A stretch of 64,000 nucleotides of DNA from Pseudomonas lutea (GCF_000759445.1 NZ_JRMB01000001.1:1860001-1924000), one strand, 5' to 3'; positions 1-9,485 are shown, counted from the stretch's first letter. The notes: generated from the letters alone by a model not told the origin. Made by a program: numbers and translations.

Positions 1-15
1 CGCCTGCATCGCCCC

Positions 16-213
16 CTTCCCGGCTGAAGCCGGTCCCACTGAACAGCGCATGCTTCCAGTGGGATTGGCTTTAGCTGGTCGTGGAACAGCGCATGCTTTC
101 CATGGGACCGGCTTTAGCTGGTCCTGGAACAGCGCATGCTTTTCGTGGGACCGGCTTTAGCTGGTCCTGGAGCAGCGCATGCTTTCCGTGGGACCGGCTT
201 TAGCCGGGAAGAT
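16..213. repeat. 43-bp tandem repeat, four copies, REP-like
   Basis: Four near-identical 43-bp units start at about 42, 85, 128 and 171. Each contains GCGCATGCTT followed by a GGGACCGGCTTTAGC-type core. An inverted version of the core (CCCGGCTGAAGCCGG) lies just before, at 18-34, and the last unit ends in the complete CTTTAGCCGGGAAG form, so the array looks like a REP-type palindrome whose inner part expanded in tandem. The same core recurs once at 31073-31099. I see no gene in 1-367; a short open frame across the array is repeat-derived. Confidence 0.85.
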
Positions 214-367
214 GCCTGCACGATCTCCAGCAATCGTCGGAAACGCCTTACACCGCATCATCCACCATCGACGCGATATTCGGACCGACACCCTCAAGTT
301 CCGACATACACCCGCGTTTACTAAACGCTAGAATCGCCAGCCTTTTCCGACATCCAAGGATGACGCC

Positions 368-1159
368 ATGTCGGCGCAACGCTGGACTGCACTCTTCCTG
401 TTATCTGTTGGCTATAGCGTTGCCCTGCTGTACGGCCAACTCAGCGTTTCGGTGATCGTCACCCTGGCCTTGCTGGTCATGGCCTGGACGTGCGTCAGCC
501 AGTTTTCGCACCCTGCCGTACGCACCTTTGGGCACTTGCTGTTCATTGCCCTCTCAGCGGGGCTTGCTAGCCACTGGCTGCCGGGGTTTTTCAGCGCCAG
601 GGTGATCGCCGGCGAGCGTCTCAGCCCTGAAGCCTCGCCGTATTCGATGTACTTGCATCTCGACAAACCCCTCATCGGCGTGTGGATCGCGCTGGCCTGC
701 CCCTGGGTGTTTATCGTGTTCAATCCACGGCGCTGGGCAGTCGTGACGGCAATCACCCTGCCAGTCACTGCCGCCCTCTGTTTAAACGCCGCTGTTGTGA
801 TGGGGATCGTCGGTTGGTCACCGAAGTGGCCGGAGCAGGCAGGCATCTGGTCCGTCAACAATCTCCTGCTGGTTTCTCTAACGGAGGAGCTGCTGTTTCG
901 GGGCTACATTCAGGGCGGCCTGCAAAGATGCTTACGGCGGCTGCCTTACCATGACGCTGTCGCGATCCTCCTGGCGTCGGCACTGTTTGGGTTGGCCCAC
1001 GTGGGTGCCGGGTGGGAATGGGCACTTCTGGCCGGCATGGCAGGCCTGGGCTATGGAGTCGGCTATCGTCTCGGCGGCTTGCCCGCGGCAGTGCTCACCC
1101 ATTTTGGCCTGAACCTGCTGCATTTCAGCCTGCTGACCTACCCGATGTTTGACCGCTGA
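368..1159 (+). CDS. CPBP family intramembrane metalloprotease (CAAX protease-like)
   Basis: A 263-residue, largely hydrophobic protein with about seven to eight predicted membrane segments. The C-terminal half has the three conserved blocks of the CPBP (Rce1/Abi) family: EELLFRG near residues 172-178, FGLAH near 207-211 and a THFGLNLLH block near 244-252. These would supply the Glu/His active site inside the inner membrane. In bacteria such proteins are variously linked to bacteriocin self-immunity or peptide maturation, but substrates are usually unknown and nothing here names one. It stands alone, reading towards aer. The start ATG at 368 follows an AAGGATGACGCC stretch that offers a ribosome binding site. 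Family assignment is firm; the function is open. Confidence 0.85.
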   Translation: MSAQRWTALFLLSVGYSVALLYGQLSVSVIVTLALLVMAWTCVSQFSHPAVRTFGHLLFIALSAGLASHWLPGFFSARVIAGERLSPEASPYSMYLHLDKPLIGVWIALACPWVFIVFNPRRWAVVTAITLPVTAALCLNAAVVMGIVGWSPKWPEQAGIWSVNNLLLVSLTEELLFRGYIQGGLQRCLRRLPYHDAVAILLASALFGLAHVGAGWEWALLAGMAGLGYGVGYRLGGLPAAVLTHFGLNLLHFSLLTYPMFDR

Positions 1160-1201
1160 GGCGTACGACGACATCCACAGCATGACGCAGTTCACAAAAA
1201 C

Positions 1202-1228
1202 TTAATTTTTGTTGCCTCGGGCCGATAA
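1202..1228 (+). promoter_or_regulatory. sigma-28 (FliA) promoter upstream of aer
   Basis: TTAA at 1202-1205, a 15-base spacer, then GCCGATAA at 1221-1228. GCCGATAA is an exact match to the FliA -10 element, and the -35 differs by one base from TAAA with the expected spacing. It lies 31 bases before the chemoreceptor start, which fits co-expression with flagellar and chemotaxis genes. Confidence 0.75.
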
Positions 1229-1259
1229 CTCGTCAAAGCCTTCCTGGATCGAATAGCTC

Positions 1260-2825
1260 ATGCGAAATAACCAGCCCGTCACTCAACGCGAACGGACTTT
1301 CCCGGCGCAGCAACGGTTGATTTCCACCACTGATGCGCGCGGCGTCATTACGTATTGCAACGACGCCTTCATAGAAATCAGCGGTTTTTCCAAAGATGAG
1401 CTGATCACCTCCCCGCACAATACGGTGCGCCATCCCGACGTCCCGTCTGCGGTGTTCGAGCACATGTGGGCCACGCTCAAGCAGGGCCTGCCGTGGATGG
1501 GCATTGTCAAAAACCGCTGCAAGAACGGCGATCACTACTGGGTCAACGCCTACGTGACCCCGGTTTTCGAGAACAAGCAGGTGGTGGGCTTCGAGTCCGT
1601 GCGCATCAAGCCGACTGCCGAACAGATCCGCCGCGCCGAAGCGCTCTACAAACGCCTCAACAGCGGCAAAAGCGCTGTGCCAAGCCGTGACAAATGGCTG
1701 CCGATGTTGCAGGACTGGCTGCCGTTCATTCTGGTCAGCCAGCTGAGTTTTCTGATCGGCGTCTGGCTAAACTCCCCGTGGGGCTTCCTGCTGGCCGCTG
1801 CGCTCTCCGTGCCACTGGGTCTGCTGGGCCTGAGCTGGCAACAGCGCGGCCTCAAGCGCCTGCTGCGTCTGGCCGAGCAAACCACGTCCGACCCGTTGAT
1901 CGCGCAGATGTACACCGACAGTCGTGGCGCTCAGGCGCGCCTCGAAATGTCGATCCTCAGCCAAGAGGCCCGTCTGAAGACCTGCCTGACCCGGCTGCAG
2001 GACACCGCCGAGCACCTGAACGCTCAGGCGCGGCAGTCCGACACCCTGGCCCAGGCCAGCTCCAGCGGCCTGGAACGCCAGCGCGTCGAAACCGAACAGG
2101 TCGCCACCGCCGTCAACCAGATGGCCGCGACGACTCAGGAAGTCGCCAATCACGTGCAGCGCACCGCCGACGCCACGCAGCAGGCCAATGAGCTAACCCG
2201 TCGGGGTCGCGAGATTGCCAGCGAAACCCGCGAAGCCATTCAGCGCCTGTCTACGTCCGTGGGCGAAACCGGCCTGACCGTGACCCAACTGGCCAAGGAC
2301 AGTGACGAAATCGGCGGCGTCGTCGACGTCATCAAAGGCATTGCCGACCAGACCAACCTGCTGGCCTTGAACGCCGCTATCGAAGCCGCACGCGCCGGAG
2401 AGATGGGCCGAGGTTTCGCGGTCGTTGCCGACGAAGTCCGCCAACTGGCGCAACGCACCACTGAATCCACAGGCCAGATCCACTCCCTCATCGCCAAGCT
2501 GCAACACACCGCCAACAACGCGGTACAGACCATGAACACAGGTCGTCGTCAGGCCGAAGAAGGTGTTGAGCAGGTCATGGAAGCCGACAGAGCGCTGGTG
2601 GGCATCAGCGACGCGGTGGCCAACATCACAGACATGACCACGCAAATCGCCGCGGCCACCGAAGAGCAAAGCTCGGTCGCCGAAGAGGTCAGCCGTAACA
2701 TCAGCACCATCGCCCACCTGGCCGACCAGACCTCCGACGAAGCCCGCCGCTCTGCCACGCTGAGTGCAGAGCTGACTCAAACCGCCAACACCCAGTACTC
2801 CCTGGTGGAGCGCTTCAATCGCTGA
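1260..2825 (+). CDS. aer: Aerotaxis receptor Aer (PAS-domain methyl-accepting chemotaxis protein)
   Basis: 521 residues. An N-terminal PAS domain (about residues 15-115, with [12 protein letters not shown] and a [11 protein letters not shown] strand) would bind FAD and sense redox state. A hydrophobic hairpin at about 152-190 anchors it to the inner membrane; no periplasmic ligand domain is present. A HAMP-like linker and a long helical signalling domain follow, with the conserved hairpin tip [19 protein letters not shown] near residue 362, the site of CheA/CheW contact. Length and layout match Aer of other pseudomonads. It steers cells towards favourable oxygen levels. A FliA promoter lies upstream and a strong terminator follows. 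Its position near the cbb3 oxidase genes also fits the known Pseudomonas layout. Confidence 0.93.
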   Translation: MRNNQPVTQRERTFPAQQRLISTTDARGVITYCNDAFIEISGFSKDELITSPHNTVRHPDVPSAVFEHMWATLKQGLPWMGIVKNRCKNGDHYWVNAYVTPVFENKQVVGFESVRIKPTAEQIRRAEALYKRLNSGKSAVPSRDKWLPMLQDWLPFILVSQLSFLIGVWLNSPWGFLLAAALSVPLGLLGLSWQQRGLKRLLRLAEQTTSDPLIAQMYTDSRGAQARLEMSILSQEARLKTCLTRLQDTAEHLNAQARQSDTLAQASSSGLERQRVETEQVATAVNQMAATTQEVANHVQRTADATQQANELTRRGREIASETREAIQRLSTSVGETGLTVTQLAKDSDEIGGVVDVIKGIADQTNLLALNAAIEAARAGEMGRGFAVVADEVRQLAQRTTESTGQIHSLIAKLQHTANNAVQTMNTGRRQAEEGVEQVMEADRALVGISDAVANITDMTTQIAAATEEQSSVAEEVSRNISTIAHLADQTSDEARRSATLSAELTQTANTQYSLVERFNR

Positions 2826-2845
2826 TACCCACGGCGATATAAGAA

Positions 2846-2880
2846 AGCCCCGGCAGCGACACTGCCGGGGCTTTTTGTTT
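2846..2880 (+). terminator. Rho-independent terminator after aer
   Basis: An 11-bp perfect stem (AGCCCCGGCAG at 2846-2856, its complement at 2862-2872) with a 5-base loop, followed by a run of T residues. Confidence 0.9.
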
Positions 2881-3103
2881 TGGGAGAGAAGTAGGATATT
2901 TCTGAAAAGTATGGAGCGGCGTGTTTTTTGGATGAGAACACAGGTTTGGCGGTTGACAGGTTTTGTAGAACTCTATTAGTTGATTGTGGAGAGGCGATAA
3001 ATAGTTACCACCACGTGGTGGGTTATCGTTGATCTCACCAATCAATTAATAGAGCGCACTTTCTGTGGATGTAAAACGGAGAGTGTGTTTGATGGAGTTT
3101 GTG

Positions 3104-3775
3104 ATGACTGAAGATACTGTACGATACCCGATCCCCCTGCCTGCCCCTGTTGTACCCAGCGCTTACCCTGAAGATGGGCTGCTTAAAATCTCAGCACTCG
3201 AAAATCCGGTGCCTGTCGAAGTCCGAGTGTGGGAAGCAGCCGAACCTGGATATTATTTTCAGCTAATGCTCAATGGGCTACCTCTAGGTGAAATCCGAGT
3301 GATCAGCGAGAACGATCAACCTGGCGACATCATCACGGTCTTGTTAAGTGAAACTGCCTTCGAGCATGAAGGCACCTACGAACTGGGGTATAAAACAACG
3401 AGCCCAAACACAGAGGTCTCCGATTACTCCCCTACAGTGACATTACGTGTAGACCGCACCCAACCCGGCGCAACCCTCCTCGCCCCCCTCATCTTCCCCA
3501 CTGCCACCTTAAGCGACCAGCTCACCGGTCTGCTGCCCGGTTACGCCGGCATGCAGCAGGGCGATGTCGTTCAGACACTGCTCAACGGCAGCCCGGGCCC
3601 GAACCACACGGTGACAGCGGACGAGCTGACATTGCGTCCGGTCGAGATCGGCTTCACTCGCGAACACCTGCAACCCCATGCACCTGGAATGGTGTCCATC
3701 GAATACGCCGTGACCGACCGCGCGGGCAATACCTCCATCACCAGCCTGCCGATGCTCGTGTCGGTGCAATTGTAA
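3104..3775 (+). CDS. Ig-like beta-domain protein, single-module paralogue
   Basis: About 223 residues from the ATG at 3104, which has GGAG six bases upstream; in-frame ATGs at 3065 and 3092 have no such site. The protein starts with a Pro-rich stretch and then reads through two beta-rich domains. Key phrases are VPVEVRVW, AEPGYYFQLM, PGD, LRVDRTQPGATLL, LPGYAGMQQGD and AVTDRAGNTSITSLP. The same phrases open the much longer proteins at 7558 and 9486, so the three are paralogues. There is no signal peptide and no transmembrane segment. The fold is inferred to be Ig-like from the strand pattern and the D-R/K-T-x-P-G-A linker common in bacterial Ig-like repeats. Function unknown; surface adhesion or effector-associated roles are possible. 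GC is lower than in the flanking core genes. Confidence 0.75.
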   Translation: MTEDTVRYPIPLPAPVVPSAYPEDGLLKISALENPVPVEVRVWEAAEPGYYFQLMLNGLPLGEIRVISENDQPGDIITVLLSETAFEHEGTYELGYKTTSPNTEVSDYSPTVTLRVDRTQPGATLLAPLIFPTATLSDQLTGLLPGYAGMQQGDVVQTLLNGSPGPNHTVTADELTLRPVEIGFTREHLQPHAPGMVSIEYAVTDRAGNTSITSLPMLVSVQL

Positions 3776-3922
3776 CTGCTCGTATACACCCTTCATCTGA
3801 ATACCAAAGGTTACGACCTCCACGCTTATGCATGGAGGTTCTGTCAACAAATCCACCACGGAAAAAATATTTAAATTTATTTTCAGCATGTAGGTTCCAG
3901 AGAACCTACATATCCGTAGGAA

Positions 3923-4165
3923 GTGTCTGATGGACTATCAAAATTTTATAGACTACGCGGAACACATATTTATATAAATCAAGCGCTCAACCCCTCGAAA
4001 GACGCCGCATTCACATATCAAGGAGTGATTCAACAGCAAATATTTTTCAAAGAAGCCACGCAAACCCATGCACTGCGCTTGTTTGACAGTACTATTTTTG
4101 GAATCGATGATAGGCACGTGAAGCGCGCAATCCTACAAACAGGCTCACGGCATTTAGCCCTGTAA
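3923..4165 (+). pseudogene. Possible Rhs/YD-repeat C-terminal fragment
   Basis: An 80-residue frame from a GTG at 3923 with AGGA too close to be a convincing ribosome binding site. The text (FYRLRGTHIYINQAL, FGIDDRHVKRAILQTG) resembles the stretch that precedes the hypervariable tip in Pseudomonas Rhs-type toxins, where a short FY-G-x-I/L strand is followed by an L-L-x-x-D-D-x-x-S-V-L-like strand. It stops just before the PYGHR-type motif that would normally follow. I read it as a possible decayed fragment rather than a working gene. This rests on motif memory only and could be wrong; a small unrelated hypothetical gene is the alternative. Confidence 0.3.
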
Positions 4166-4198
4166 TTCTCGCACTAGCGATCTGATCAAGGAGTTCCA

Positions 4199-4858
4199 AT
4201 GGAAGATGACATGGATATACAACCAACACTCCAGTCACCACCCGATGAATCCAACAAAGACAAGAAAGGGCCTATTGCAAATACCGCCAGCAAAAACCTG
4301 AAGAAACCGGCCGGCAAATCTTCGGTGCCGCTTTATGAGCATCTGATTGCCGAGCCGCCGAGCGGCCAGGGCGCGGCAGAGAATCCGCACTTCTATGTCG
4401 GGCATCTGGCGAACGTGCCGGGATTTCCCTGGCATCACGATTCTCAAGATCCGAACCCCACGCCTGTGTTCAGCGCGCCCTACATCACCGGCGGCGACGC
4501 GGATGCCCTTACCGAAGCGCAGTTGCGCATGGGCATTTACATCAATATCCCGCGCTCCTCGAAGCTGTGGTTTGGTGATCACCTCAAGCTGCGCTGGGGC
4601 CAGAACACGTTCTACACCACGGTTGGCAAAGTCGAGGGGCGAAATGGTCCACGCCAAGTTCAATACCTGAACAACGAGGCCTTGGGGGACTACGAAAGCG
4701 GGCGAGTCGAGGTGCGCTATGAAGTGGTTCGGCGGACCAAGCTCGTCGGCATCTCGGAGACGCTGACCGTCAAACTGCCCCGCCAGAGCAAACGTCGGGG
4801 CAAGGCATCGCCTTCGGGCCGCCCGCCGCGACGTCGCCGGGTCCAACCCAAGCCGTGA
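4199..4858 (+). CDS. Hypothetical protein with one Ig-like module and a basic tail
   Basis: 219 residues, with AAGGAG seven bases before the ATG. The N-terminal 60 residues are polar and Lys/Pro-rich. The middle (about 60-195) is one beta-rich module with the GD-x-L-K-L-R-W-G signature (residues about 125-135) and a VEVRYEVVRR strand. The same GD-x-I-x-L-x-W-G plus V-x-Y-x-V pairing marks each module of the large proteins at 7558 and 9486, so this belongs to the same family. The last 25 residues are very rich in Arg, Lys and Pro. No signal peptide. The role is unknown; it lies between the small paralogue at 3104 and the autotransporter. Confidence 0.72.
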   Translation: MEDDMDIQPTLQSPPDESNKDKKGPIANTASKNLKKPAGKSSVPLYEHLIAEPPSGQGAAENPHFYVGHLANVPGFPWHHDSQDPNPTPVFSAPYITGGDADALTEAQLRMGIYINIPRSSKLWFGDHLKLRWGQNTFYTTVGKVEGRNGPRQVQYLNNEALGDYESGRVEVRYEVVRRTKLVGISETLTVKLPRQSKRRGKASPSGRPPRRRRVQPKP

Positions 4859-4902
4859 GCTGATGCGCCAGGCGCCGGGATTCTATCCGTGGCGCCCAGC
4901 GT

Positions 4903-4938
4903 AAAAAAGCCCGGGCTTCATCACTGAAGTCCGGGCTC
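4903..4938 (-). terminator. Rho-independent terminator after the autotransporter gene
   Basis: On the minus strand a 13-bp stem with one G-T type mismatch (plus-strand arms at 4908-4920 and 4925-4937) ends in six T residues. It serves the minus-strand gene ending at 4970; read from the plus strand it is a weaker terminator for 4199-4858. Confidence 0.85.
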
Positions 4939-4969
4939 ATACCGCTTTTTCAATCAACCCACGCGAGCG

Positions 4970-7249
4970 TCAGAAGGCCAGGCGCAGACCCACATTCGCA
5001 CCCCAAGGCTGCTCAACATGTTCACCTTTCATGTAATCGAAATCAGCATGCACCTGGAGGTGCTCAGACAACGACACCGAAACACCGGCGCCCAGCTCCG
5101 CGCGGGAGCCGAACAGGTCATTGTCGAACCGCTGCCCGTTCACGCTGACGTCATTGCTGCGGCTGAACTCCTGGGCCAGCGCCAGCCGCGCATAGGGTTT
5201 GACCACGCCACCGTCCTTCATGGCAAAGCTGCGGCCTACCGTGCTGCCGACTTTGCCAAGAACCGACTGGGTCTGACGGGTCCTGGCCTGCATGCCGTTG
5301 TCGAGGGTGTAGCTGCTCCCATCAATCCAGACGCTGGACACCTGCGCAAACGGCTCCACGAAATACGCGTCGCTCAGGGTGATGTGCTTGCCAACCTCCA
5401 GCGATCCGCCGACTGCCTTGCTGCTGTAGTCGCCCTTCGCTTTGGTGCCATCGCTCATCGCCACCTTCGACTCGTTATGGAACTGGTTGAGTTTCAGCAC
5501 ACCGTCCACGTAATAGCCGCCTTCCGACAACCAGGTGCCATAGGCGCCTACGTAATAACTGTCGACTTCGCCCGAAGTCCCTCGGCCGATGTCGAGGTCC
5601 GACTTGCTGTAACCGCCCATGAGCCCGAGCAACAGCTGGCCGTTGCCGACCGGTACCGGCGCGTCGGCTCCGAACGACAGCCCTTGCTGCTTCTGGCTGT
5701 AGTCAACACCAGAGTCCAGAGACGCGTTGAAACGGCTGCCATAAGTGCGCATCCAGCCACCGCCCTGCGCCTGACCCCGAACCTCACCCATACGGCTGCG
5801 CAGCGTCGTCAGCTCACTGTTCCACACCGTCGGTGCAGTATTGAACAACGCCAGCGCACTCTGGGTGGACGGGCTGATTTCCTTGCCCTCGCCAACGATG
5901 AACCAGTCCGTGCCCTGCCGCTCAAGCCCATACGAATACACCCCGAGGTCCGCACGACCGCCCACCAGCCCGAACTCCGCATCGCCGCTCTCGGTATGAA
6001 CCACCCGCAAAGGGTCGAACTCCGCCGGCACAGCTTCAAGCCCGGTGTTCTGGACACGCAAACGATAACGACCCGTCGCCTCGCCGTTCACGCTCAGCAA
6101 ATCACCGGTGCCATTGTCCAGGTTGATGCGCATGCCAAAAACGCCAGAACCCGAAAGGCTGCCCACAGAGAGAACTTGATGAGTGCCATCCGAGAATGCG
6201 ACCACACCGTCGTCCAGATGCACTTCCCGGATATCGTTACCTCCCACATAATTCCAACGAGCGCCGGAGGACAGCGTGAAGGTGTTCACGTTTATCAGTC
6301 CTCCCGTCAATTGAGCGCCGTTGCGCAACGTCACGTTGAGGGCGCTCGATTCATCTGCAACGAGATTACCTCTCAACTCACTGTCATCGACCCAAAGATT
6401 GACGATGCTTCCGTCCTGAACATCCAAAAGTCTGCCATTGCCGGCGCGCAACTCTGCCCTATTTTCAACCAGAATGTTTGCCTCGGTCGCGTATTTGTCT
6501 GGCCTGTGCACTTTTATCGCAGCGCCGGTACCGCCTTCTATGCTCGAGTTATTGAGAAGAATCTGAGTGCGTCGGTCTTCTGGGCTGGAGGGATAAAAAT
6601 CATAACCATCGATAATTTCTACGCCGTTGACACCACCGAATATGTGACTCCCTTCACGCGCATCCAACCTTCCATTCGCAGCGAGTATCCCGCTACTGTC
6701 TTCGGACAATCCCCGGACATCAGTATCATTGAGTTGCACTGCACCATATAAACCCAACCCTATCGCATAGTCCTTACCTGAAACGGAGCTCGACATGAGG
6801 CTTACATCAGAGCCGTACCCTATCCTGTTCCCTGATGCACCAATGGATATGCCAAAGCCATCCGCGTTGCTGATTTCACTGTCGATGACAGCGGCTTTGC
6901 TAAACGTCAAAAAAAGCCCTGACGTGATCACACCACCTCTAACATTTACACGAGAACTATCTGCATCAACAGCGCTTGCCTCGCCACCACCCACAATATT
7001 CAACACTGCATCATCGTATAAATCGTACGAGTCAGCCGGCACCGAGGCATCGATGGTCAGTTCTTCGTCAGCGACCACCTGCATCGGTGAATGCTCGACG
7101 TCTCTAGATCTCTCGTTTTTCTGCACTTCAGAAACCAGAAAATGATTTGTGCCACTTACGAAGGAAGCATTGGCGCTAGAAGCGTAAATACAACTAAGGG
7201 CACAGGCTCCCAAAGTGGTATTTAAGCGTTTTGACATTGAAGGCTGCAT
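4970..7249 (-). CDS. Autotransporter with pertactin-like passenger and beta-barrel
   Basis: 759 residues, type Va secretion. The start ATG at 7249 has GAGGA six bases upstream. Residues 1 to about 28 are a Sec signal peptide ending near ANA-S. The passenger (about 30-450) is a beta-helix of short repeats rich in Asn, Gly, Ser and Asp, closing with a pertactin-type region (GRADLGVYSYGLERQGTDW, about 425-445). From about residue 490 an autotransporter beta-barrel follows (GGGWMRTYGSRFN onwards) and the chain ends in LRLAF, the terminal Phe expected for BAM recognition. No RGD, protease or lipase motif is visible in the passenger, so an adhesin or biofilm role is a guess. It points away from the Ig-like gene at 7558 and shares a 308-bp AT-rich divergent region with it. 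Confidence 0.9.
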   Translation of the reverse strand: MQPSMSKRLNTTLGACALSCIYASSANASFVSGTNHFLVSEVQKNERSRDVEHSPMQVVADEELTIDASVPADSYDLYDDAVLNIVGGGEASAVDADSSRVNVRGGVITSGLFLTFSKAAVIDSEISNADGFGISIGASGNRIGYGSDVSLMSSSVSGKDYAIGLGLYGAVQLNDTDVRGLSEDSSGILAANGRLDAREGSHIFGGVNGVEIIDGYDFYPSSPEDRRTQILLNNSSIEGGTGAAIKVHRPDKYATEANILVENRAELRAGNGRLLDVQDGSIVNLWVDDSELRGNLVADESSALNVTLRNGAQLTGGLINVNTFTLSSGARWNYVGGNDIREVHLDDGVVAFSDGTHQVLSVGSLSGSGVFGMRINLDNGTGDLLSVNGEATGRYRLRVQNTGLEAVPAEFDPLRVVHTESGDAEFGLVGGRADLGVYSYGLERQGTDWFIVGEGKEISPSTQSALALFNTAPTVWNSELTTLRSRMGEVRGQAQGGGWMRTYGSRFNASLDSGVDYSQKQQGLSFGADAPVPVGNGQLLLGLMGGYSKSDLDIGRGTSGEVDSYYVGAYGTWLSEGGYYVDGVLKLNQFHNESKVAMSDGTKAKGDYSSKAVGGSLEVGKHITLSDAYFVEPFAQVSSVWIDGSSYTLDNGMQARTRQTQSVLGKVGSTVGRSFAMKDGGVVKPYARLALAQEFSRSNDVSVNGQRFDNDLFGSRAELGAGVSVSLSEHLQVHADFDYMKGEHVEQPWGANVGLRLAF

Positions 7250-7557
7250 GGATATTCCTCATATATCGGACTGAGCAGCATCCACGTGTGGAATAAAACT
7301 GGACATCGATTCGTCAGCATCAAATCTGTAGGAATTTTCTGAAATCTTCGTGATACCTGTCTCACATTGCAACCACCCAGAAATAATAAATAAATATCGA
7401 CTTGACGGCCGCTTGCGTGCTTCCGACACTCGAAGAAATTCATATAAAAAAATATTGACACACGATCAATAGCTCTATTACGTCTTATACGTGAACTGAC
7501 ATCAGATCAGCACAAACCAAACGATCGAATTCAATAATAAATGACAAAGGAAATCTC
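7250..7557. promoter_or_regulatory. AT-rich divergent promoter region
   Basis: No gene seen. The region is clearly AT-rich compared with the flanks and separates two genes reading outwards. TTGACA at 7455-7460 is a good -35 candidate for the plus-strand gene, but no strong -10 sits at the right distance (TTACGT with 17 bp). AAAGGA just before 7558 is the ribosome binding site of the plus-strand gene. Confidence 0.45.
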
Positions 7558-9423
7558 ATGAACAATGACATTTACACCCCTACTGTTATTCGTAACCCCT
7601 TCGGTTCCGAACTGGATCCCTCATTAATGCCTCCCGATATCAAGGGAGCATTTCATGACTCGGACGATTTTGGCTTGGTACCCATTAGTATGCTAACCGC
7701 ACCCATCGTCATCGATTTTGTAGTGTGGGACGGCGCCCGTCCGGGTTATACGTATCAATTGGTTTACGATACAAAAACCACAGGCTCCTTGAAGGTAATT
7801 AGCGACGACGCCATTGCTGGCGATCCAATCACACTGGAAATTGAAACCCAGCTCCTGTCGCGCGAGGGGGAGCATACCGTCGCGTACGAGGTGACCAATC
7901 CGGCAAACCAAGTGTCCAAAACATCACCGGCCTTTACGCTGATCATTGATAAAACCCCGCCGGGTGCACCTGAATTGGCGTCGATCCAATTCCCGAAAGA
8001 GATCGAAGGTGGATTGACCTCTGCGGAATTGGCCGCGTTGGGCGGTGTGCTGCCCGCCCACGTGGCCGGGTACACGGGTATGGCAAAGCACGACCTGATT
8101 AAAACCTATTGGGGTGACATCCCTGGCCCAGAGGCAGTGGTGAATGAAAGCGACGTGGGACTGGATGAGGTAAAACTGGAGTTTTCTCGCGAGTTTCTGG
8201 ACTCAATAGGCGAAGAGCCTCACGTTGTTAAGTACCAAGTATTTGATAGAGCGGGAAATCCATCAATGCTCTCGAACCCTGCCACCGTCGTGCTCAAACT
8301 TAGAGACGCGCCCACCGACTTCCCCGCCCCTATTATTGATGAAGGTGTTGGCAGTCTGATCGATTTCAACGAGGCTCAAACAGGTATACGCGTTGATATC
8401 CCTCATTATCCGGACGCCAGTGCCTTTGATAGCATCAGGCTGTATTGGGGAGAGACCCGAATGACGTCGGTAGAAATCTCGCCTGGCGATGAATCAAACG
8501 ATATTGTTTTATCGCTAAGGGTTCCGTTCAAGACCATTGAGACCTTCCCGGAAGGGATGGTTCAAGTGAGCTACGAAGTCTGGCGAGCGGATCAGATTGT
8601 GGGCAGTTCGCTGGCCAGTATGATCGAGGTATTTCTGACACGACCGGTTGTGGCGCCGATTAGCGCCATTGTAGTAAAAGGGACAAGCGTATCCGGACCC
8701 AATATTGAAGATAACTTTATTGACGAAGACGACTACGAGCTCAGTGCACGCGGCCTCATCAAATGGAATATGGACCTCCAAAATGGAGACGATATCGATC
8801 TTCACTGGGGTGATCAAGTTGAAGCCCAGTGGTACCAGATCAAAGCCAGCGACGTCACCGCAGCCCGCGAACTGAATATTCCAATTTCCAATGAAATCAT
8901 CAAAGCTCAAGGCACGGGCGCCGAGATCCCTGTCAGTTTTAAAATCTCTCGCTTCGGCAATCCAAACGCCACATCCAGTCCAGTGCAACTTGTAGTCGTC
9001 AGATCTAAAGAAGAACTACCCGGAGGTCCAGATGGGCTCGAGGGACCCACGTTTAATCTGACCACGACTGGCGTCCTGGGGCCTAACGAAAACCCTGATG
9101 GCGCTGACGTAACCATCCCGCCTTATGTGAATATCTCACGTGATCAATTGGTAACGCTCACGTTCAAAGGCTTCGACGATTTTAACAATCCCATCGACGC
9201 TGCGAGTTTCACGGCATCACGACGAATCGATGATGACGACATTGCCAATGGCTATGTCTTTACGGTACCTCATCGAAACGTACGAACCATTTGTACTGGC
9301 TTCGCCGAAGCAACTTTCAAAGTTGAGCCGAGTGAAGGCAGCAATCAAAGTCCCGCCAACTCGAAAACCACCCGGGTCATCGTAAATATGTTGGATCCGG
9401 CTGAGATAACCTGCTCACTCTAA
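7558..9423 (+). CDS. Large multi-module Ig-like repeat protein
   Basis: 621 residues made of about five beta-rich modules of roughly 100-120 residues. Module 1 (about 45-125) has VVWDGARPGYTYQLV and LIIDKTPPGAPEL. Module 2 (about 128-245) has VAGYTGMAKHDLIKTYWG and VFDRAGNPSML. Modules 3 and 4 carry the recurrent W-G and V-x-Y/F-x-V/I pairs (LYWGETRM near 300, DIDLHWGDQVEAQW near 415). Module 5 is more divergent. There is no signal peptide, membrane segment or cell-wall motif, although such domains are usually extracellular in bacteria. AAAGGA precedes the ATG. It is followed 62 bases later by the paralogue at 9486 on the same strand, with a weak hairpin between. Export route and function are unknown. 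Confidence 0.78.
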   Translation: MNNDIYTPTVIRNPFGSELDPSLMPPDIKGAFHDSDDFGLVPISMLTAPIVIDFVVWDGARPGYTYQLVYDTKTTGSLKVISDDAIAGDPITLEIETQLLSREGEHTVAYEVTNPANQVSKTSPAFTLIIDKTPPGAPELASIQFPKEIEGGLTSAELAALGGVLPAHVAGYTGMAKHDLIKTYWGDIPGPEAVVNESDVGLDEVKLEFSREFLDSIGEEPHVVKYQVFDRAGNPSMLSNPATVVLKLRDAPTDFPAPIIDEGVGSLIDFNEAQTGIRVDIPHYPDASAFDSIRLYWGETRMTSVEISPGDESNDIVLSLRVPFKTIETFPEGMVQVSYEVWRADQIVGSSLASMIEVFLTRPVVAPISAIVVKGTSVSGPNIEDNFIDEDDYELSARGLIKWNMDLQNGDDIDLHWGDQVEAQWYQIKASDVTAARELNIPISNEIIKAQGTGAEIPVSFKISRFGNPNATSSPVQLVVVRSKEELPGGPDGLEGPTFNLTTTGVLGPNENPDGADVTIPPYVNISRDQLVTLTFKGFDDFNNPIDAASFTASRRIDDDDIANGYVFTVPHRNVRTICTGFAEATFKVEPSEGSNQSPANSKTTRVIVNMLDPAEITCSL

Positions 9424-9432
9424 CTTTGAACC

Positions 9433-9457
9433 GCGGGCCACGTTGGCCCGCGCTCTT
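9433..9457 (+). terminator. Hairpin between the two large Ig-like genes
   Basis: An 8-bp perfect stem (GCGGGCCA at 9433-9440, TGGCCCGC at 9444-9451) followed only by GCTCTTTG. It may act as a weak terminator or attenuator between the paralogues. Confidence 0.45.
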
Positions 9458-9485
9458 TGTATCGCCATAATAAAGGATTAACAAA

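Noticed and set aside
42-213. CRISPR array at the left edge
   Set aside because: The 43-bp units are contiguous with no unique spacers between them and match a known REP-type core.
5018-6751. 577-residue open frame antisense to the autotransporter
   Set aside because: The minus-strand frame has a signal peptide, beta-barrel and terminal Phe; the plus frame has none of these.
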